NCBI GenBank assembly: GCA_018700525.1
Contig: JABITN010000136.1
Location: 1-64,000, forward strand
DNA: 64,000 bases
Direction of reading: 5' to 3'
DNA from: Opitutales bacterium
Lineage (GTDB): Bacteria; Verrucomicrobiota; Verrucomicrobiia; Opitutales; Opitutaceae
In this document: piece by piece, positions 55,555 through 64,000 of the stretch
How the letters are laid out: every line of letters begins with the position of its first letter
Numbering within the stretch: position 1 is the first letter of the stretch
Translations under genes and position numbers: made by a program
Notes under the pieces: generated by a model
Told to the model about the DNA's origin: nothing
Databases searched by the model: none
Seen by the model: the letters and a program-made list of their open reading frames with translations, nothing else

Positions 55555-55700
55555 TTCGAGAACTTTCTATTCCACAATCGAAAATCTCGCAGATTTCCTG
55601 AATTGACAGCTCCCGAGCAATCGGGACTCTGCTGAAAACATCCCATCCCCGGGGAGTACATATAAAATCCGACCAATACCCTAATTTCTCTCTATCACGA

Positions 55701-57158
55701 ATGACAGATTCAAGCTTTGATAAAGATCTCTTCCTCATTTACTTCAGCATTTACATCGTCGCCATGGTCATCCTCGGCTGGTGGGTATCTCACAAGCAAA
55801 AGACAGGCGACGATTTTCTTCTCGGTGGTCGAACAGTTCCTTTCTTCCTAGTATTGGGTACGACCATTGCGACAATGGTGGGAACCGGATCGAGCATGGG
55901 AGCTGTAGGGAAAGCCTATGCACAAGGCTGGGCAGGCGCTTTATTTGCAATTGGCGGAGCTATAGGGCTTTTCTTTTTGGCCAGATTCTTCGCAGACGTG
56001 CGCAAGTATAATTTTATGACGCTCTCGGAAGAGATATCCTTTTACTACGGCGGGAATCGTCTCATCAAGGGAATCGTTGGCCTGATTATATTCTTCGCAT
56101 CCGTCGGCTGGCTTGGGACTCATATTCTAGGTGGAAGCCTTTATTTAAACTGGATTGTCGGAATCGATATGACGGCCGCTAAGATTATCGTCGCCTCCGG
56201 ATTTACGATCTACGTAATCATCGGCGGGTACACTGCAGTTGTTTGGACCGATACCATTCAAGCGGTCATCTTGTTTTTCGGATTCATTCTGATGGGCTTT
56301 CTTTGCCTCAACAAAATCGATGCCTGGAATCACTCTGAAGTTCTTTTCGACCCGCAGTACTTCGCTTTTCTAGACTCGAGCAACATTCTCACTTCTCTAA
56401 CTGTCGTTATCAGTATCTTTATAAGCGTCGTAACCGTTCCATCATTCAGGCAACGCATCTACTCTTCCAAAGATAAATCAACAGTTCAGAAGAGCTACTA
56501 TATTTCAGGTTTCTTGTACCTTCTCTTTGCAGTCATTCCCGTAATCATCGGCATCACCGCATTCAACCTCGTGCCAGGATTGACGAAAGCCGATCACGCG
56601 TTTCCCGAGCTCGTCACTACGATTCTTCCAACAGGAATCGGTATAATCGTTCTAATTGCTGGACTGAGCGCGGTTATTTCATCTGCCAGCTCCGATGCGA
56701 TTGCCGGCACATCAATCCTCCTTCGCGACCTTTTCATACTCTTCACCGGCAAAATGCCACCAAAAGAAAAAGCAATCTCCTACTCACGCTACGGAGCCAC
56801 TTTTACATCCGTTTGCGCTGTTCTCTTTTCTCTCCTATCCGATAATATTTTCGATTACATCAAAGATATGGTCGGCATTGTTATGAGTGGCATGTTCGTC
56901 TGCTGCATGTTCGGCAGATTCTGGAAGCGCTGCAATTGGCAAGGCGGAGTCGCTGCCATGATAACAGGATCGACCACCGCTTTAATCATCGTCTTCAATC
57001 CCGAATGGAAAGCGATCTACGGCGGGGTAACGATTCCTTCGGTTATCGTATCCACAATCTTCTGCGTGTTGGTGAGCCTTATTACTCCTCCAGATACCAC
57101 CACCGACGAAGAAGCGCTCGCATCCCTCGAAAAGGAGCGCGAAGCGTTTAGCTCCTAA
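55701..57158 (+). CDS. Sodium:solute symporter (SSS family)
   Basis: The 485-residue protein has about thirteen hydrophobic helices. The first two, WWVSHKQKTGDDFLLGGRTV and LGTTIATMVGTGSSMGAVGK, carry the sodium-site Thr/Ser region. IIGGYTAVVWTDTIQAVILF and IAGLSAVISSASSDAIAGTS are SSS signatures. Substrates of the family include sugars, organic acids and amino acids. Its position between PSD1/DUF1501 genes and a sugar-alcohol-type dehydrogenase suggests a carbohydrate or sugar acid. Confidence 0.92.
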   Translation: MTDSSFDKDLFLIYFSIYIVAMVILGWWVSHKQKTGDDFLLGGRTVPFFLVLGTTIATMVGTGSSMGAVGKAYAQGWAGALFAIGGAIGLFFLARFFADVRKYNFMTLSEEISFYYGGNRLIKGIVGLIIFFASVGWLGTHILGGSLYLNWIVGIDMTAAKIIVASGFTIYVIIGGYTAVVWTDTIQAVILFFGFILMGFLCLNKIDAWNHSEVLFDPQYFAFLDSSNILTSLTVVISIFISVVTVPSFRQRIYSSKDKSTVQKSYYISGFLYLLFAVIPVIIGITAFNLVPGLTKADHAFPELVTTILPTGIGIIVLIAGLSAVISSASSDAIAGTSILLRDLFILFTGKMPPKEKAISYSRYGATFTSVCAVLFSLLSDNIFDYIKDMVGIVMSGMFVCCMFGRFWKRCNWQGGVAAMITGSTTALIIVFNPEWKAIYGGVTIPSVIVSTIFCVLVSLITPPDTTTDEEALASLEKEREAFSS

Positions 57159-57235
57159 GCGAATGGAATAGTTAGGGTGGCATTGCCAAGGCCCTTCGAC
57201 CTTTCGACCGAAACCCCTCGCTTTACTAGCTTTAA

Positions 57236-58276
57236 TCAGGGCGTCAAGATCACCTTCGTCAGACCTTCGTTCCCTTTGTGCAAACGAGCAAACCAATCCG
57301 CTCCTTCTTCGAGCGGCTTAACTTTGCTAATCAAACAATCAACGTCTATCATACCTCGAGCGATTAGGTCCAAGCACGCAGGATATTCACCGGCCGAAGC
57401 GCAGGTCCCAATCAGCATTAATTGTCGGGTAACGATTTCCTGCAAAGGCATATCAACTGTTTTCGCCAAGTTGCCGACGAGAGTACAGCTCCCCCCTTTT
57501 CGCAACGAAGCAATCGCACCCTGAACCGTAGGCGCGATCCCTACAGCTTCGAAAGCCAAGTCAGCACCGCGTCCGCCAGTCGCTTCCCGGATCGCATTAG
57601 GTACGTCGACCTTTGAAGGATCGAGCCCTAGATCTGCCCCTAGTTTTTTAGCCGTCTCGAGCTTACCTACATCAAGATCGACGACTGCCGTAAATCCACA
57701 ACCCGCAGCCTTCAAAGCCTGAAGGCAAAGCAAGCCAATCATTCCACCACCGAAAACGACCGCGGAATCCCCCAAATTCATCGGAGTCCGAGCAACCGCG
57801 TGCACCGCTACCGAAACGGCCTCGACCATCGCTGCTTGCTCGAAAGAAATAGCATCCGGCAAACGGTACAAAATATGAGCCGGTACCGCAACGTACTCCG
57901 CAAATGCGCCGTAACGCCGATAGTCATCGCACGAAACCCCCAACACCATGCGATTATCGCAAAGATTCACTTCTCCTCGTCCGCAATGCCAACACTTGCC
58001 ACAATAGACGGTAGAATCGAACGTCACACGATCGCCTGCCTTCCACTGGCTATCAACCGCGGAACCCACTTCGGAAATCGTTCCGGCCGCTTCATGCCCC
58101 ATCACAATCGGCGGAATACGCCGACCACTCGAGCCGTCCATCCCATGCACGTCGCTACCGCAAATGCCGCACGCTTTTACGCGAATTAACACTTCATTAT
58201 CCTTGATGCTTGGAGATTCGATATCCTTGTATTCGAATTTCTCGTACTCAATTAGTTCTAAGGCTTTCATATTCAA
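57236..58276 (-). CDS. Zinc-dependent medium-chain alcohol dehydrogenase (sugar alcohol type)
   Basis: The 346-residue enzyme has the catalytic zinc segment KACGICGSDVHG and GHEAAGTISEVG, the structural zinc cysteines in YCGKCWHCGRGEVNLC, and the NAD-binding VVFGGGMIGLLCLQALKAAG. The acidic residue at the end of the second strand (VVDLD) suggests NAD. It is closest in pattern to galactitol-1-phosphate 5-dehydrogenase and sorbitol/threonine dehydrogenases. It converges with the symporter gene. Confidence 0.9.
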   Translation of the reverse strand: MNMKALELIEYEKFEYKDIESPSIKDNEVLIRVKACGICGSDVHGMDGSSGRRIPPIVMGHEAAGTISEVGSAVDSQWKAGDRVTFDSTVYCGKCWHCGRGEVNLCDNRMVLGVSCDDYRRYGAFAEYVAVPAHILYRLPDAISFEQAAMVEAVSVAVHAVARTPMNLGDSAVVFGGGMIGLLCLQALKAAGCGFTAVVDLDVGKLETAKKLGADLGLDPSKVDVPNAIREATGGRGADLAFEAVGIAPTVQGAIASLRKGGSCTLVGNLAKTVDMPLQEIVTRQLMLIGTCASAGEYPACLDLIARGMIDVDCLISKVKPLEEGADWFARLHKGNEGLTKVILTP

Positions 58277-58600
58277 AAGGGATACAATAATTCAGAGGGA
58301 CGAAACAAAGGCCCCCAAAGCTAAAAGCATGACTCGGCTTGAGCATCCGTAAACGTATAAATGAGAAATTTCGGAATAAAGTGCCGCTTCACGGCCCACC
58401 TCGCAAATAGAAAACGATCCTCTTTCGACACCTGCCGAACGCCGAACCATCAAACAATCTCAAACCTCTCCGGGTAAACCGCATCTCCTGCCAGTCCTAG
58501 AACCCATTTGAAAGCGGTTGAGAACGGTTGACGTCCTATTGGTTAAAAACCAACCTCTCTCGTTAGCTACCTCATCCGCTCTACAAGCTAGAATATCTCG
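58277..58600. other. Intergenic region without recognisable gene
   Basis: This 324-base gap between divergent genes holds no convincing reading frame, RNA or repeat. It should contain the promoters of the dehydrogenase (minus) and of the unknown exported protein (plus), but no promoter stands out clearly. Confidence 0.6.
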
Positions 58601-59482
58601 ATGAACCTACTATCCAACTCCAAAGCCATAGGCCTCTTTTTCCTGATTTTCATAGCCTTTACAGGCCTCTTTGCCGCGAATCAGGTCGTAGTTCACTCAC
58701 AGGCTTCCGAAGCATTTATGACCCAAAGAGCGCTCGACGATAAAAAGGAATTCTACACCTATCATTTTTACAAGGGACGGTTTCACGGAGGAAATCGAGC
58801 AGATCCAAGTATGAATAGAATGTCGTTCAATGACATTGTTTTCGACATGGCAAACCACCTCCAAAAGCAAAACTTCTACCCCGTTCAGGAAAATGAGAAA
58901 AGCGATTTACTGATAGTCGTTCACTACGGCGTGACCTCGATCCAACAATCAACAGACAAAATGTTGGGCTACACTTCCCTTGAGGATAAATTGGGGGCGG
59001 CGGCCTCATCCGCTCAAAGCGCAGGCGGCGGAGAAATCACGGGAGCGAGCATCAATGCCGCCTCCGACTTAGCTTTCGTTGGCAATGCAGATATAGCTGC
59101 AAACGAAGCCAATGAACTCTCTGCCAGATATCAAGCACAACTCGTCGGTATGGAGAAAGCGTACAGCGAAAGCATAGGACCGCGCGAAGAATTCGAATAC
59201 AAATTTCTTTTAAAAGACGAGCGCTATTTCGTAATACTGATGGCATACGACTTTCAAAAAATGCAACGAGGCGAAGCTGAACTGCTATGGTCCACCCGAT
59301 ACAGCATTCGCTCGGTCGGGCAATCATTCGAACGAGCGATTAAAGACATGAATCTCGTAGCAGGCAACTACTTCGGGAAACATCTAGACGATATAGTCAA
59401 AAAGCGCGTAACCGACAAGTCGCGTGTAAAACTCGGGAAAATCGAACTCGTCGACACCGAACCCGAGGGAGAAGTGAAATAA
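58601..59482 (+). CDS. Exported protein of unknown function
   Basis: The 293-residue protein has a signal peptide (AIGLFFLIFIAFTGLFAANQ), then an alpha/beta region with DLLIVVHYGVTSI and, after a Ser/Ala/Gly-rich linker of about 60 residues, a second part with YFVILMAYDFQKMQRGEAEL and LLWSTRYSIRS. The spacing 'sDLLi.vhyg ... yfVil.aYDf ... ElLWsTr.SiRs.G..F..a' is like exported DUF4136-type proteins, which bind at the outer membrane, but the match is weak. No adjacent gene gives a hint. Confidence 0.7.
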   Translation: MNLLSNSKAIGLFFLIFIAFTGLFAANQVVVHSQASEAFMTQRALDDKKEFYTYHFYKGRFHGGNRADPSMNRMSFNDIVFDMANHLQKQNFYPVQENEKSDLLIVVHYGVTSIQQSTDKMLGYTSLEDKLGAAASSAQSAGGGEITGASINAASDLAFVGNADIAANEANELSARYQAQLVGMEKAYSESIGPREEFEYKFLLKDERYFVILMAYDFQKMQRGEAELLWSTRYSIRSVGQSFERAIKDMNLVAGNYFGKHLDDIVKKRVTDKSRVKLGKIELVDTEPEGEVK

Positions 59483-59723
59483 TATTTCACAAACCGCAGC
59501 GAGACCAGCATCTCCAATACGTTAAAATAAAGAGAACTCGGAACAAATTTCCAGGTGCCTCTAACGCTGTAGGTGGTTATCTATTACAGGAATAACAGAA
59601 CAAGCCTTCGTCGTCCATTGGCTCGGCGCCGTAGTGACGTGAAGGTGTGAGATCGACCGCCACTAATTTCAACAACGAAACAAGCTCAAGCATTTATCCG
59701 AAAAGAGTAAAACCCTATTATCC

Positions 59724-61025
59724 TCAACCATCAATCCCAGGAACGTCCCAGTCCTTGAGTATCGGATGCTCGTTAGGGTCAAAGGTCCACGTATCGCTTC
59801 CAGGTGCTTGATTGTAGGTGCTGGGACCACGTGGCTTACCGAAGAAAAACTCTTCAGCGAAGTCGAAAATAGCATTAAATTCTTCCGGTCCCTGATCATG
59901 CCCTTTTTGACCGTATTCGTTCTCGGAGCCTCGCCAGTGAATTCTACACCAATCGCCAGCCCCCATCCAAGAATAGATTTCCATTCCTGCTCGCACGCCC
60001 ACTTCGTGAGCTAACGCATTGTTAATGCGATCTCCCAGCGCATTGAAGTTAATGAGCGGTCTCGGTGCGATAAGAGACACTAATGTGGGAGCATCCCATG
60101 GCTGCTTATTTTGCTTTCCTACAAAATTAAAATAATGAGGATGATACCAATGAGCATTCTTTCTTAGAAAATTTTCTGCATAGTCCATTTCACCACGATA
60201 CCCTTTCGGATCTCGCTGCCGCGTCGAACCAAGCGAAAACGGCCCTCCCGTCGATGGCGCAACAATCGCAATGCGTTCGTCGAAAATGCCGGCCGCCATA
60301 GCTGCTTGCCCTCCCCGGGAATGGCCTGTTACGATAATTTTTTCCATGTCGACCATACCCAATCGGTCGAGCGCATCGATAATTGGCTGATACGCCCACC
60401 CCCACGCTGCGATTGTATAGAAGTCGAATTCTGGATACAGCGGAAAAATACCTTCTTTACGCCCCACATTGGACATTTCATCAGGAGCGACCTCTTCCCT
60501 CTCGAATTCCACGACAGCATATCCTCGGCGAACACCTTCCGCCATGCTGTATGTCGGATTCGGGTGTCCGTGTTCCGGGGCATTATTAATCAAAACTGGG
60601 TATCTGTTCCTTGCCGCAGGCCGCCACAAATTGAATGTAAACGAGTGAGTCAGGCCATTTCTCGAAATGGTAATTCGAAACCCTTCCTTACGCCCTTTTA
60701 CGGTAGTGTCCGGCGGATTGTATTCCTCTCCTAAAAATTGCTCAACCGAAAGTTCATCTCTCGTTGGCCGAGGCGGAACGGACCCATACAAATAACGTTG
60801 AACGAGTGCCTTTAAATACTCTCGCTGAGCTGGCCATTCCTCCAAGCTTAATACGCGACTCCCGTCTGGTTTCAAAAATGGATCGGGATGCATGGGATTG
60901 TCAGGCAATCGATCCACCGAATGAAATTCATATTTCAAATTTTGCGTGCAACCACAGGAAAAAGTAACAATCGCCACCGCATATCCTAAAGTTCGAACAA
61001 AATACCGCCTCCAAACAAACACCAT
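59724..61025 (-). CDS. CE15-like glucuronoyl esterase / acetyl xylan esterase-like hydrolase
   Basis: The 433-residue protein has an N-terminal export signal, perhaps a lipoprotein signal (YAVAIVTFSCGC). The alpha/beta-hydrolase core has IIVTGHSRGGQAAMAAGIFD, where GxSRxG with Arg after the nucleophile is typical of CE15 glucuronoyl methylesterases. IVAPSTGGPFSLGSTRQRD, HWYHPHYFNFVGKQNKQPWD and SLIAPRPLINFNALGD also fit, and the catalytic His is probably in KGHDQGPEEF. CE15 enzymes cut the ester between glucuronoxylan and lignin. With uxaC nearby this would supply glucuronate. Confidence 0.8.
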   Translation of the reverse strand: MVFVWRRYFVRTLGYAVAIVTFSCGCTQNLKYEFHSVDRLPDNPMHPDPFLKPDGSRVLSLEEWPAQREYLKALVQRYLYGSVPPRPTRDELSVEQFLGEEYNPPDTTVKGRKEGFRITISRNGLTHSFTFNLWRPAARNRYPVLINNAPEHGHPNPTYSMAEGVRRGYAVVEFEREEVAPDEMSNVGRKEGIFPLYPEFDFYTIAAWGWAYQPIIDALDRLGMVDMEKIIVTGHSRGGQAAMAAGIFDERIAIVAPSTGGPFSLGSTRQRDPKGYRGEMDYAENFLRKNAHWYHPHYFNFVGKQNKQPWDAPTLVSLIAPRPLINFNALGDRINNALAHEVGVRAGMEIYSWMGAGDWCRIHWRGSENEYGQKGHDQGPEEFNAIFDFAEEFFFGKPRGPSTYNQAPGSDTWTFDPNEHPILKDWDVPGIDG

Positions 61026-61079
61026 ATTTTAGACATAGCGCGCATTCAGGCTCAATGCATTATCTATCTTCGTCTACTT

Positions 61080-61445
61080 TTACTGAGCAACCAAATCTCC
61101 CGAGCCTCCCCACTTACTTGGCAAGTCCTGATATTTCGGTAATCCAACCTGCACCTCGAAAACACTCTCTTGGCAATGAATATGACAAATCGCCTCATGA
61201 ACGTAACCAGATTTCGCTAAGATCGCCGCATAAACGACCGTTCTGCCATTCGGCTTGCGATTCAATATACCCGACCCGCAGCGGCGACACCAAAAACGAT
61301 GACTCGTCCCTGTATCGAAGCCATCGAGTAAGTCTTCGCCTTGGACAATTTTGACATATTCATTCTTCCACAAGGCCCACGCATTAATTGGCGCAGCATG
61401 CCACAACCTGCAAGATTCGCAATGGCAAAAGCCAGCGTTTCCCCT
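61080..61445 (-). pseudogene. GFA/CENP-V-type zinc protein, N-terminally truncated
   Basis: The frame opens after a TAG (61446-61448) and reads GNAGFCHCESCRLWHAAPIN and onward, with FWCRRCGSGILNRKP in the middle and QDLPSKWGG at the end. The CHCxxC and CxxC zinc sites are those of GFA-family proteins, but the first site's partner (usually GSCLCG) and about 25 residues are missing. The only internal ATG lies after the first zinc motif (61406). It is most likely a decayed gene of the group annotated as glutathione-dependent formaldehyde-activating enzyme. Confidence 0.7.
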
Positions 61446-61474
61446 CTAAGAACTTCTAAACCACTGGGCGACAA

Positions 61475-62193
61475 TATCCAGACCAGTTATATTTTTAACG
61501 CGTTAACAGTTACCCTAGTCATAAACTGAAAGCGTCTTCATCCATAACCCATCGATACTTTCACACTGTAGGGAGAGCGATCCCAATGGCCAATCAATTA
61601 ATCATTACAATCCTTGTACAAAGCGACTCCTGGCACTCGCTTAACGTCTACCTGATCACATGGGGTCTATCAATTGACCCAGGGCAATCACCATTTAGGA
61701 ATATTCTAGCCCGATAAAAGCGGCTTTGCCCAACATAACCTAGGGCCTTAACCGAATTCGAGACAATATCAGGCAACCCGTTGGCCCAACAGTCAACTAT
61801 CGCAGTACACTCGCGACCTATTTACCACAGTTGGGAGGAACCGAGTCGATTCGACCCACCAAATTCACTGATAGATCGATGATCTGCAACCAGCTTCGGG
61901 CCATTCAGTCCAAACGGAACAAGCCGAAACTCGGAATCCAACACCATACTCAAGCGCTCGCGTAGCGACCGACGTTTTTCGCGTCAATTTGGGAGATTAA
62001 GAATACAGAGAAAAAATGGCCTCCAAAAGGCGCAAAAGATATCTAGCTATTTTTGAAGCCAAATACGCGGTCACCCTCAGGCGATTCATCCGACCCACGA
62101 TCATCCCTTCATTCAATTTTTTGCGCCTTTTGCGCCTTTTTGCGGCTAAAAATAACACCAAGAGGTTAAACTCGCGCCAATGTACTCAACCGG
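61475..62193. other. Gene-free region with a TTTTGCGCC-type tandem motif
   Basis: No reading frame here has convincing coding character. At about 62117-62151 the sequence contains TTTTTTGCGCCTTTTGCGCC and then TTTTTGCGGC, a short imperfect tandem of a 'TTTTGCGCC' unit. A reversed-sense version (GGCGCAAAAG) lies at about 62023-62033, so the two could pair. The rest is featureless to the eye. Confidence 0.5.
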
Positions 62194-62210
62194 ATCATTT
62201 GGCTAAAGAA

Positions 62211-62256
62211 TCTGAGCGATTACATCGTTCAGTGTGGCTGCTCGGAGATCGGCCGC
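62211..62256. repeat. Dispersed repeat family B, single-arm copy
   Basis: TCTGAGCGATTACATCGTTC followed by an arm with GCTCGGAGATCGGCCGC matches the copy at 63451-63499 and the right arm of the element at 21732-21821. The similarity to the 63.4-kb copy begins about 17 bases earlier (GATCATTT). It lies in the leader region of the ThuA gene that starts at 62330. Confidence 0.7.
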
Positions 62257-62329
62257 ATTTGAACTCTTGATGACAAAGCTTGTCCACATGAGCGCTTTGT
62301 GCCGTAAATTCAACGTAACCCATAAAACT

Positions 62330-63181
62330 ATGATGAAAACCTTATCTCGTTCCCTTCTACACTCGCTACTCGCTGCTTCCATGCTTTTCGGAGCCACTCT
62401 AACTGCCCAGGCACAAAAATCGCCTAAGCCCCTAAAAGTCCTCCTAATCACCGGCGGTTGCTGTCACGCATACGCTAGTCAAAAAGGTATCCTTAAAGAA
62501 GGGATCGAAGCGCGGGCACATGCCATCGTAACTCAAGTCCACACAGACGATTCCACCACCAACCCTCCACTCGCCATCTACGGAGATCCCGACTACGCAA
62601 AGGGTTATGACGTGGTGATCCACGACGAATGCGCTGCAGCGATGGCCGACATTGAAACGGTTAAAGGCGTCCTCGCTCCTCACCGAAACGGTATTCCCGG
62701 CGTCAATCTTCACTGTGCCATGCACAGCTACCGCACTGGCAACCACAAGGAAGCCTCTAATGCCGGTACAAACAATAGCCTATGGTTCGATTACCTCGGC
62801 ATTCAATCTAGCGGCCACGGCCCCAAGGAACCTATAGCGATCGAAATCGTCAAAAAGAAGCACCCGATCACCAAAGTCCTCAGTGACTGGGCGACCATTA
62901 ACGAAGAGCTTTACAACAACGTTCAGATTTTCGAATCCGCAAACGGGCTCGCAAAAGGTTTCCAACACCAGAAAGAACGCAAATTGAAGAATGGCAAAGT
63001 CACTCCTGCTCAAGATGCAGAAGCAGTCGTTGTCTGGACGAATGAGTATCACGACACACGCGTTTTCAGCACGACTATCGGACACTACGACGAAACGGTC
63101 GCTGATGATCGCTACCTCGACCTTGTAACTCGCGGACTACTCTGGAGCTGCAAAAAGCTCAACGACAACTACCTAAAATAG
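62330..63181 (+). CDS. Secreted ThuA-domain protein
   Basis: From ATG 62330 (another ATG follows immediately) the product has 283 residues, with a signal peptide (LLHSLLAASMLFGATLTAQA). It shows PLKVLLITGGCCHAYASQKG, YDVVIHDECAAAM, IPGVNLHCAMHSYR, EELYNNVQIFESANG and VWTNEYHDTRVFSTTIGHYD, which fit the ThuA fold of secreted PVC proteins. The frame is open upstream to 62234 through the repeat, but those residues precede the signal peptide and are unlikely. This third ThuA protein differs clearly from the other two. Confidence 0.9.
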   Translation: MMKTLSRSLLHSLLAASMLFGATLTAQAQKSPKPLKVLLITGGCCHAYASQKGILKEGIEARAHAIVTQVHTDDSTTNPPLAIYGDPDYAKGYDVVIHDECAAAMADIETVKGVLAPHRNGIPGVNLHCAMHSYRTGNHKEASNAGTNNSLWFDYLGIQSSGHGPKEPIAIEIVKKKHPITKVLSDWATINEELYNNVQIFESANGLAKGFQHQKERKLKNGKVTPAQDAEAVVVWTNEYHDTRVFSTTIGHYDETVADDRYLDLVTRGLLWSCKKLNDNYLK

Positions 63182-63252
63182 GTCTTCCCAACAGGGCATT
63201 CAAAGGTAGGGAGGAACGGCTCGGTCCTCTTGGAAACTGTTTGATAAGTCAA

Positions 63253-63333
63253 TGTAGGAGCGGATTTACCCCGCGATTGTGCCGGTTCGCATAAAATGCA
63301 AATGAGGAATCGCGGGATAAACCCGCTCCTACA
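63253..63333. repeat. 80-bp dispersed inverted repeat, family A, copy 2
   Basis: The left arm TGTAGGAGCGGATTTACCCC and right arm CGGGATAAACCCGCTCCTAC are inverted, with GAGGAATCG just before the right arm as in copy 1 (270-349). It lies about 70 bases downstream of the ThuA stop and could serve as a transcript-end hairpin. The two copies sit near opposite ends of the window. Confidence 0.75.
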
Positions 63334-63450
63334 GAATAGTGAAAAAAAGATTTTCGACTTATTAAACTGCTGCTCAAATAGAGCATCCCCGAGGCATTCA
63401 ATAGGTTGCGACCGATCTTCCCGCTCAGCGAGATCATTTTCATCAAAGCG

Positions 63451-63499
63451 TCTGAACGATTGCATCGTTCAATGGCCGCTCGGAGATCGGCCGCTACCA
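63451..63499. repeat. Dispersed repeat family B, single-arm copy
   Basis: TCTGAACGATTGCATCGTTC followed by AATGGCCGCTCGGAGATCGG and CCGCTACCA. It matches the right arm of the paired element at 21732-21821 and the copy at 62211-62256. It lies in the 373-base gap between the ThuA gene and the right-hand gene; that gap also holds family A copy 2 and a CCCTTCGACAAGCTCAGG string (about 63516-63533), and no gene. Confidence 0.7.
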
Positions 63500-63554
63500 A
63501 AATTCGGCCCGAAGCCCTTCGACAAGCTCAGGACCTGCCCGCAGACTCACGCCT

Positions 63555-64000
63555 CTATTTAGCAAACCTTACGACGCCAAAATATTGCGGTGCGTGAAAG
63601 CTGAAATCATCCGGATCACCAGGAGACCATTGACTTGCCTGTCTATTCACCTTTCCTCCCAAGCGATTAAGGTTCATTCGCCACTCGTCGCCGCTAAGAG
63701 GCGGCGTATGAACAGCGACCTCCGCAAATGACGAAAACGGAATTGCGATTTCCAAGGTCCAACTTCGATCAATGTCTGTATCATCATTTAAAGTACCGTC
63801 AATCGTCGTCGCAATCTTCACCAAAGGGTCCCAAGTCGCTTTCGTACCTGGACCTTCCGGATGAATGTGCTCGAGAGAAGCCCCGAGAACATTCATTTCC
63901 ACATTAAAGTACTTATTTAATTCAGCAGGGTTCGGAGATGTAAAGACCTCCACGCAATCGTCCTCGTAAACCGGACTATCCCGTTCGGTATGCTCTCCTG
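63555..64000 (-). CDS. CBM9-like carbohydrate-binding protein, C-terminal part (cut by window edge)
   Basis: The frame is open to the right edge and reads EHTERDSPVYEDDCVEVFTS near the edge, then KYFNVEMNVLGASLEHIHPE, SWTLEIAIPFSSFAEVAVHT, DEWRMNLNRLGGKVNRQASQ and HAPQYFGVVRFAK at the stop. 'PvyeDdcVEvF', 'W..EiaIPf..' and 'W..N..R' are landmarks of family 9 carbohydrate-binding/DOMON-like sugar-binding modules. The 148 residues seen cannot show whether a catalytic domain precedes it. It may belong with the esterase and uronate genes. Confidence 0.75.
   Translation of the reverse strand, partial: GEHTERDSPVYEDDCVEVFTSPNPAELNKYFNVEMNVLGASLEHIHPEGPGTKATWDPLVKIATTIDGTLNDDTDIDRSWTLEIAIPFSSFAEVAVHTPPLSGDEWRMNLNRLGGKVNRQASQWSPGDPDDFSFHAPQYFGVVRFAK

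Noticed and set aside
1-64000. CRISPR arrays, tRNA or rRNA genes, prophage or complete insertion sequences
   Set aside because: I looked for regular direct repeats, cloverleaf-type ends, rRNA-like text and transposase or integrase motifs and saw none.

Overview
The window looks like a chromosomal segment of a Verrucomicrobiota bacterium, most likely from the Opitutae/Puniceicoccales side. The main reasons are a 'Verru_Chthon cassette' of pseudopilins at 0.5-7.2 kb, a PSD1/DUF1549/DUF1553 cytochrome-like protein overlapping a DUF1501 protein, three ThuA-domain proteins, a sulfatase, and remnants of large PVC-type secreted proteins. This placement rests on gene content only; no rRNA or tRNA gene was seen.

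Layout. (1) 0-0.5 kb: the 5' end of dnaX running off the left edge, preceded on the same strand by a small SRP RNA (ffs) and by one copy of an 80-bp inverted-repeat element. (2) 0.55-7.2 kb: a minus-strand operon of five pseudopilin-like genes plus a secreted partner. Their order mirrors the GspG-H-I-J-K order of type II secretion operons. (3) 7.3-23.2 kb: mostly housekeeping genes: acs, rho, an unknown 587-residue protein, hisF, hemB, cysS, thrS, then tyrA-aroA-cmk-plsC. Between them lie a HipA fragment, a PIN-less TRAM mini-protein and an EVE-domain gene broken by one base. (4) 23.3-34.3 kb: a mixed region with a broken YHYH gene, a VOC protein, YqeY, a ThuA lipoprotein, an RluA-type pseudouridine synthase, a PAS-PAS-SpoIIE phosphatase, YaaA, a COG2509 flavoprotein, an AEC permease and a CDF metal exporter. 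(5) 34.4-64 kb: an accessory block for sugars and sugar acids: a PhyH oxygenase, an aldolase/SDR fusion, a GntP permease, a sulfatase, an SMP-30 lactonase, uxaC with a probable tagaturonate epimerase, an aldo/keto reductase, PSD1 and DUF1501 proteins, a sodium:solute symporter, a zinc alcohol dehydrogenase, a CE15-like glucuronoyl esterase, two ThuA proteins and a CBM9-like protein cut by the right edge.

How the genes may fit together (inference). The CE15-like esterase and CBM9-like protein could act on uronic-acid-containing plant or algal polysaccharide outside the cytoplasm. GntP and SSS permeases could bring products in. UxaC plus the epimerase would take glucuronate to the fructuronate/tagaturonate level, and the lactonase, aldolase and dehydrogenases would act on related acids or deoxysugars. 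The tyrA-aroA-cmk-plsC block is a conventional aromatic amino acid / nucleotide / lipid cluster.

Broken genes are unusually common. Four reading frames are interrupted by a single-base indel (EVE, YHYH, a 167-residue secreted protein, an aldo/keto reductase), and at least four more are fragments (HipA, a DUF7133-like propeller, a DUF6797-like N-terminus, GFA). This points either to residual indel errors in the assembly or to active gene decay. Two families of dispersed inverted-repeat elements sit at 270-349 / 63253-63333 and at 21732-21821 / 62211-62256 / 63451-63499.
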